Shown here piece by piece: positions 62,276-64,000 of a stretch of DNA of 64,000 nucleotides. The stretch comes from Starkeya sp. ORNL1 (GTDB taxonomy: Bacteria > Pseudomonadota > Alphaproteobacteria > Rhizobiales > Xanthobacteraceae). Numbering within the stretch: the first letter of the stretch is position 1; every line of letters starts with the position of its first letter. A program made the translations under genes and the position numbers. The notes under the pieces were generated by a model. The model saw only the letters and a program-made list of their open reading frames with translations. It had not been told where the DNA came from and ran no database searches. Location: NCBI RefSeq assembly GCF_012971745.1, contig NZ_CP048834.1, forward strand, positions 310,001 to 374,000, written 5' to 3'.

Positions 62276-64000
62276 TCATTTCTCATCGAGCGTCGTCACC
62301 GCGTCCCAGGTCTCCTCCACGGGCTGGCCCGCGCGAAGCCGGCAACGCTCGGCATAGACGTTATACAACCGCGCAATGCCGCGCGGGGCGACACGCCCGG
62401 CACGCACCGCTTGTGCCTCTGCTTTCACGAAGTCCGCCCGACGATAGGCATCGAGCATGGCCTGGTGCCGCGCGTTCAACCGTTCGAAGTCCGGCGACCG
62501 GGCGAAAGCGGCGTCACCCGCCAGGGTGAACAGCCGCTGGGGTTGAGCGCGTCCCTTCACCCGGGTGACATCGACTTCAAGCCAGGCAAGGCCATCGGCG
62601 AGGTCGCGGGTGGTCTGCGTTGCCAGCACGTCGACGCCGTAGAATTTGGTCGCCCCCTCAAGCCGGGAGGCGAGGTTGACGGTGTCGCCGAGGGCCGAAT
62701 AATCGAAACGCTTAGTTGAGCCCAGATTGCCGACGCAGCAATCCCCGGTCGCGAGGCCGATGCCGTTGCGCACCTCTATGGCGGTGCTGCCGGCAGCGTC
62801 CGCCTCCTCGCGCAGGGCACGGTTGAAGCCTTCCAGTTCGTTCAGCATGGCCAGTGCTGCACCCGCGGCGTGGGCGCCGTGAGCCGGATCGTCGAGCGGC
62901 GCGTTCCAGAACGCCATGATGGCGTCGCCAATATATTTGTCGAGCGTGCCGCCTTGTGCCAGCACGACGTCGGTCATCGGCGTCAGATAGCGGTTCATGA
63001 AGCGCGTCAGTTCCTGCGCGTCCATGCGCTCCGAGATGGAGGTGAAGTTGCGCACGTCGGTGAACATCACGGTGAGGGTGCGGGTCTCGCCGCCGAGCAC
63101 CAGCCGGGCCGGATCGGAGGCGAGCTGCTCGATCACCGCCGGCGAGACGAAGCGGCCGAAGGCGTCGCGTACCCAGCGCTTCTGCCGCTGCTCGGCGCTG
63201 TAGAGCAGCATGGTGCCGGCGACATAGACCCCGCTTGCCGATGCCACCGGCCCGAACGGGTCGAGCAGCAGATTCCAGTTCCCGAAGGCCCACCAGCTGG
63301 CGAAGAACAGCGCTGCGACGACGAGGCCGCCGGCGATCGCGCCGCCCACCGCGCCGGCGAACGGCAGCGCCACGGCCATGGCGATGCCGAGCAGGGCCGC
63401 CAGCACCAGTTCGGCGCCGGTCGCCCAATCCGGGCGTGCCAGCCGCGCGCCGCTTACCAGATGCTCGATGAATTGCGCCTGGATCTCGACGCCCGGCACG
63501 GCGTCGTCGATCGGGGTGGCACGCAGGTCGAGCAGGCCCGCAGCGCTGGAGCCGACCAGGATGATGCGGCCTTCGATCTCCTCGCGCGGGACCTTCCCGG
63601 CCAGCAGCTTGGCGGCGGACATGAAGCGGCCCGGTTCGGTCGGGCCGACCCGCAGCCGCACCTCGCCGGTGGCGTCGGTCGGGGTCTCGATGGCGCCGAT
63701 CCGCACGGCCAGCATGCCGGTATGCGTGCCATAGGCTTCGTCGCCGCTGGCATTGGAGGAACGCACCACATAGGTCGAGGCGCCTTGCGCGACGCGCAGC
63801 GCTTCCGCCCCGAGGCTCGGCACCAGCTGGTCGCGGTAGCGCAGGAAGATCGGCACATGGCGCACGATCTGGTCGCCGTCCGGCAGCCAGTTCAGCGCGC
63901 CGAGGCCGGAGGCCGCCGCAACGAACGGCGGCAGCGGCAAGACAGCGCCGGCCAGCTTCGGGGCGAACAGCAGCGGATTGTCGCCGGCGGCGGCGACGCC
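62276..64000 (-). CDS. CHASE2-type class III adenylate cyclase, N-terminus beyond the window
   Basis: The frame is open to the right edge (the last visible residues read G-D-N-P-L-L-F-A-P), so the start is missing. The visible part holds the second half of an extracellular CHASE2 sensor (N-W-L-P-D-G-D, then I-I-L-V-G-S-S-A-A-G-L-L-D-L-R) and about three membrane helices. The catalytic domain has metal Asp residues in M-F-T-D-V-R-N-F (near 63058) and I-G-D-A-I-M-A-F (near 62926). The adenine-specifying Lys and Asp are in L-D-K-Y and R-F-D-Y-S-A-L-G-D. The N-L-A-S-R transition-state motif is intact, so it should make cAMP. It is the promoter-proximal gene of the right-end cluster as far as visible. 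Confidence 0.93.
   Translation of the reverse strand, partial: GVAAAGDNPLLFAPKLAGAVLPLPPFVAAASGLGALNWLPDGDQIVRHVPIFLRYRDQLVPSLGAEALRVAQGASTYVVRSSNASGDEAYGTHTGMLAVRIGAIETPTDATGEVRLRVGPTEPGRFMSAAKLLAGKVPREEIEGRIILVGSSAAGLLDLRATPIDDAVPGVEIQAQFIEHLVSGARLARPDWATGAELVLAALLGIAMAVALPFAGAVGGAIAGGLVVAALFFASWWAFGNWNLLLDPFGPVASASGVYVAGTMLLYSAEQRQKRWVRDAFGRFVSPAVIEQLASDPARLVLGGETRTLTVMFTDVRNFTSISERMDAQELTRFMNRYLTPMTDVVLAQGGTLDKYIGDAIMAFWNAPLDDPAHGAHAAGAALAMLNELEGFNRALREEADAAGSTAIEVRNGIGLATGDCCVGNLGSTKRFDYSALGDTVNLASRLEGATKFYGVDVLATQTTRDLADGLAWLEVDVTRVKGRAQPQRLFTLAGDAAFARSPDFERLNARHQAMLDAYRRADFVKAEAQAVRAGRVAPRGIARLYNVYAERCRLRAGQPVEETWDAVTTLDEK

Overview
The window is GC-rich, densely coded DNA from an alphaproteobacterium, most likely of the order Hyphomicrobiales and possibly near Xanthobacteraceae. 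The evidence is the gene families present: trifunctional PutA, a BTLCP transglutaminase-like peptidase, DUF2336, DUF3126, DUF3297, a CHCC zinc-finger protein, two-domain PilZ and Omp25/31-like porins. Further support comes from intergenic palindromes and one promoter with the CTTGAC-N17-CTATAT style of this class. I see no rRNA, tRNA, insertion sequence, integrase or CRISPR array. The left edge cuts a TPR gene and the right edge cuts an adenylate cyclase gene.

Layout. 1-6.5 kb: a TPR fragment, putA with a phased operator array, an LLM flavin oxidoreductase and an EamA transporter. 6.5-7.9 kb: an AT-rich island with one gene resembling a defence effector; an in-frame TGA splits off its apparent N-terminus. 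7.9-16.6 kb: an Asp/Glu racemase-like protein, two hydrolases, eutBC, a VOC protein, a DUF1275 protein, an FAD monooxygenase, a CHCC zinc-finger protein and an unknown membrane protein. 17-28 kb: housekeeping genes (cysE, DUF3126, gamma carbonic anhydrase, BTLCP, PilZ, rhomboid, CBS, hisI, folE, an Fe-S scaffold, an acid phosphatase, yidD, thrS), with a candidate small RNA before the rhomboid gene. 28-39.5 kb: ParA-like ATPase, L,D-transpeptidase, flavin reductase/nitroreductase pair, DUF2336, NAD kinase, CutA, DUF3297, a Tat-exported MBL protein, an SLT-SPOR transglycosylase, TerC and a molybdopterin oxidoreductase.

39.5-45.4 kb is a cell-surface region. It holds an AT-rich leader, a 1207-residue autotransporter whose passenger consists of RTX-like nonapeptides in 39-residue repeats, a small Cys-rich periplasmic protein and an outer-membrane barrel protein, with strong terminators. 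45.5-47.5 kb holds a Gfo/Idh/MocA dehydrogenase and a GntR regulator that share a palindromic operator motif. 47.7-52 kb holds a phosphatase and, on the other strand, a four-gene operon (secreted protein, DUF347 membrane protein, OmpR-type regulator, histidine kinase). 52-58 kb holds an RpiR regulator, an Fbp-type ABC importer and two membrane proteins, one with paired E-x-x-E motifs reminiscent of Ftr1.

The most unusual locus is the right end (58.1-64 kb, minus strand). It encodes a CHASE2-type adenylate cyclase, a metallo-beta-lactamase-fold hydrolase, and a 1054-residue ABC-exporter-like protein with degenerate ATPase motifs, an expanded and internally repeated nucleotide-binding region and a C-terminal cyclic-nucleotide-binding domain. 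Together they could form a synthesis, possible hydrolysis and reception module for a cyclic nucleotide. This is inference from gene content and order.
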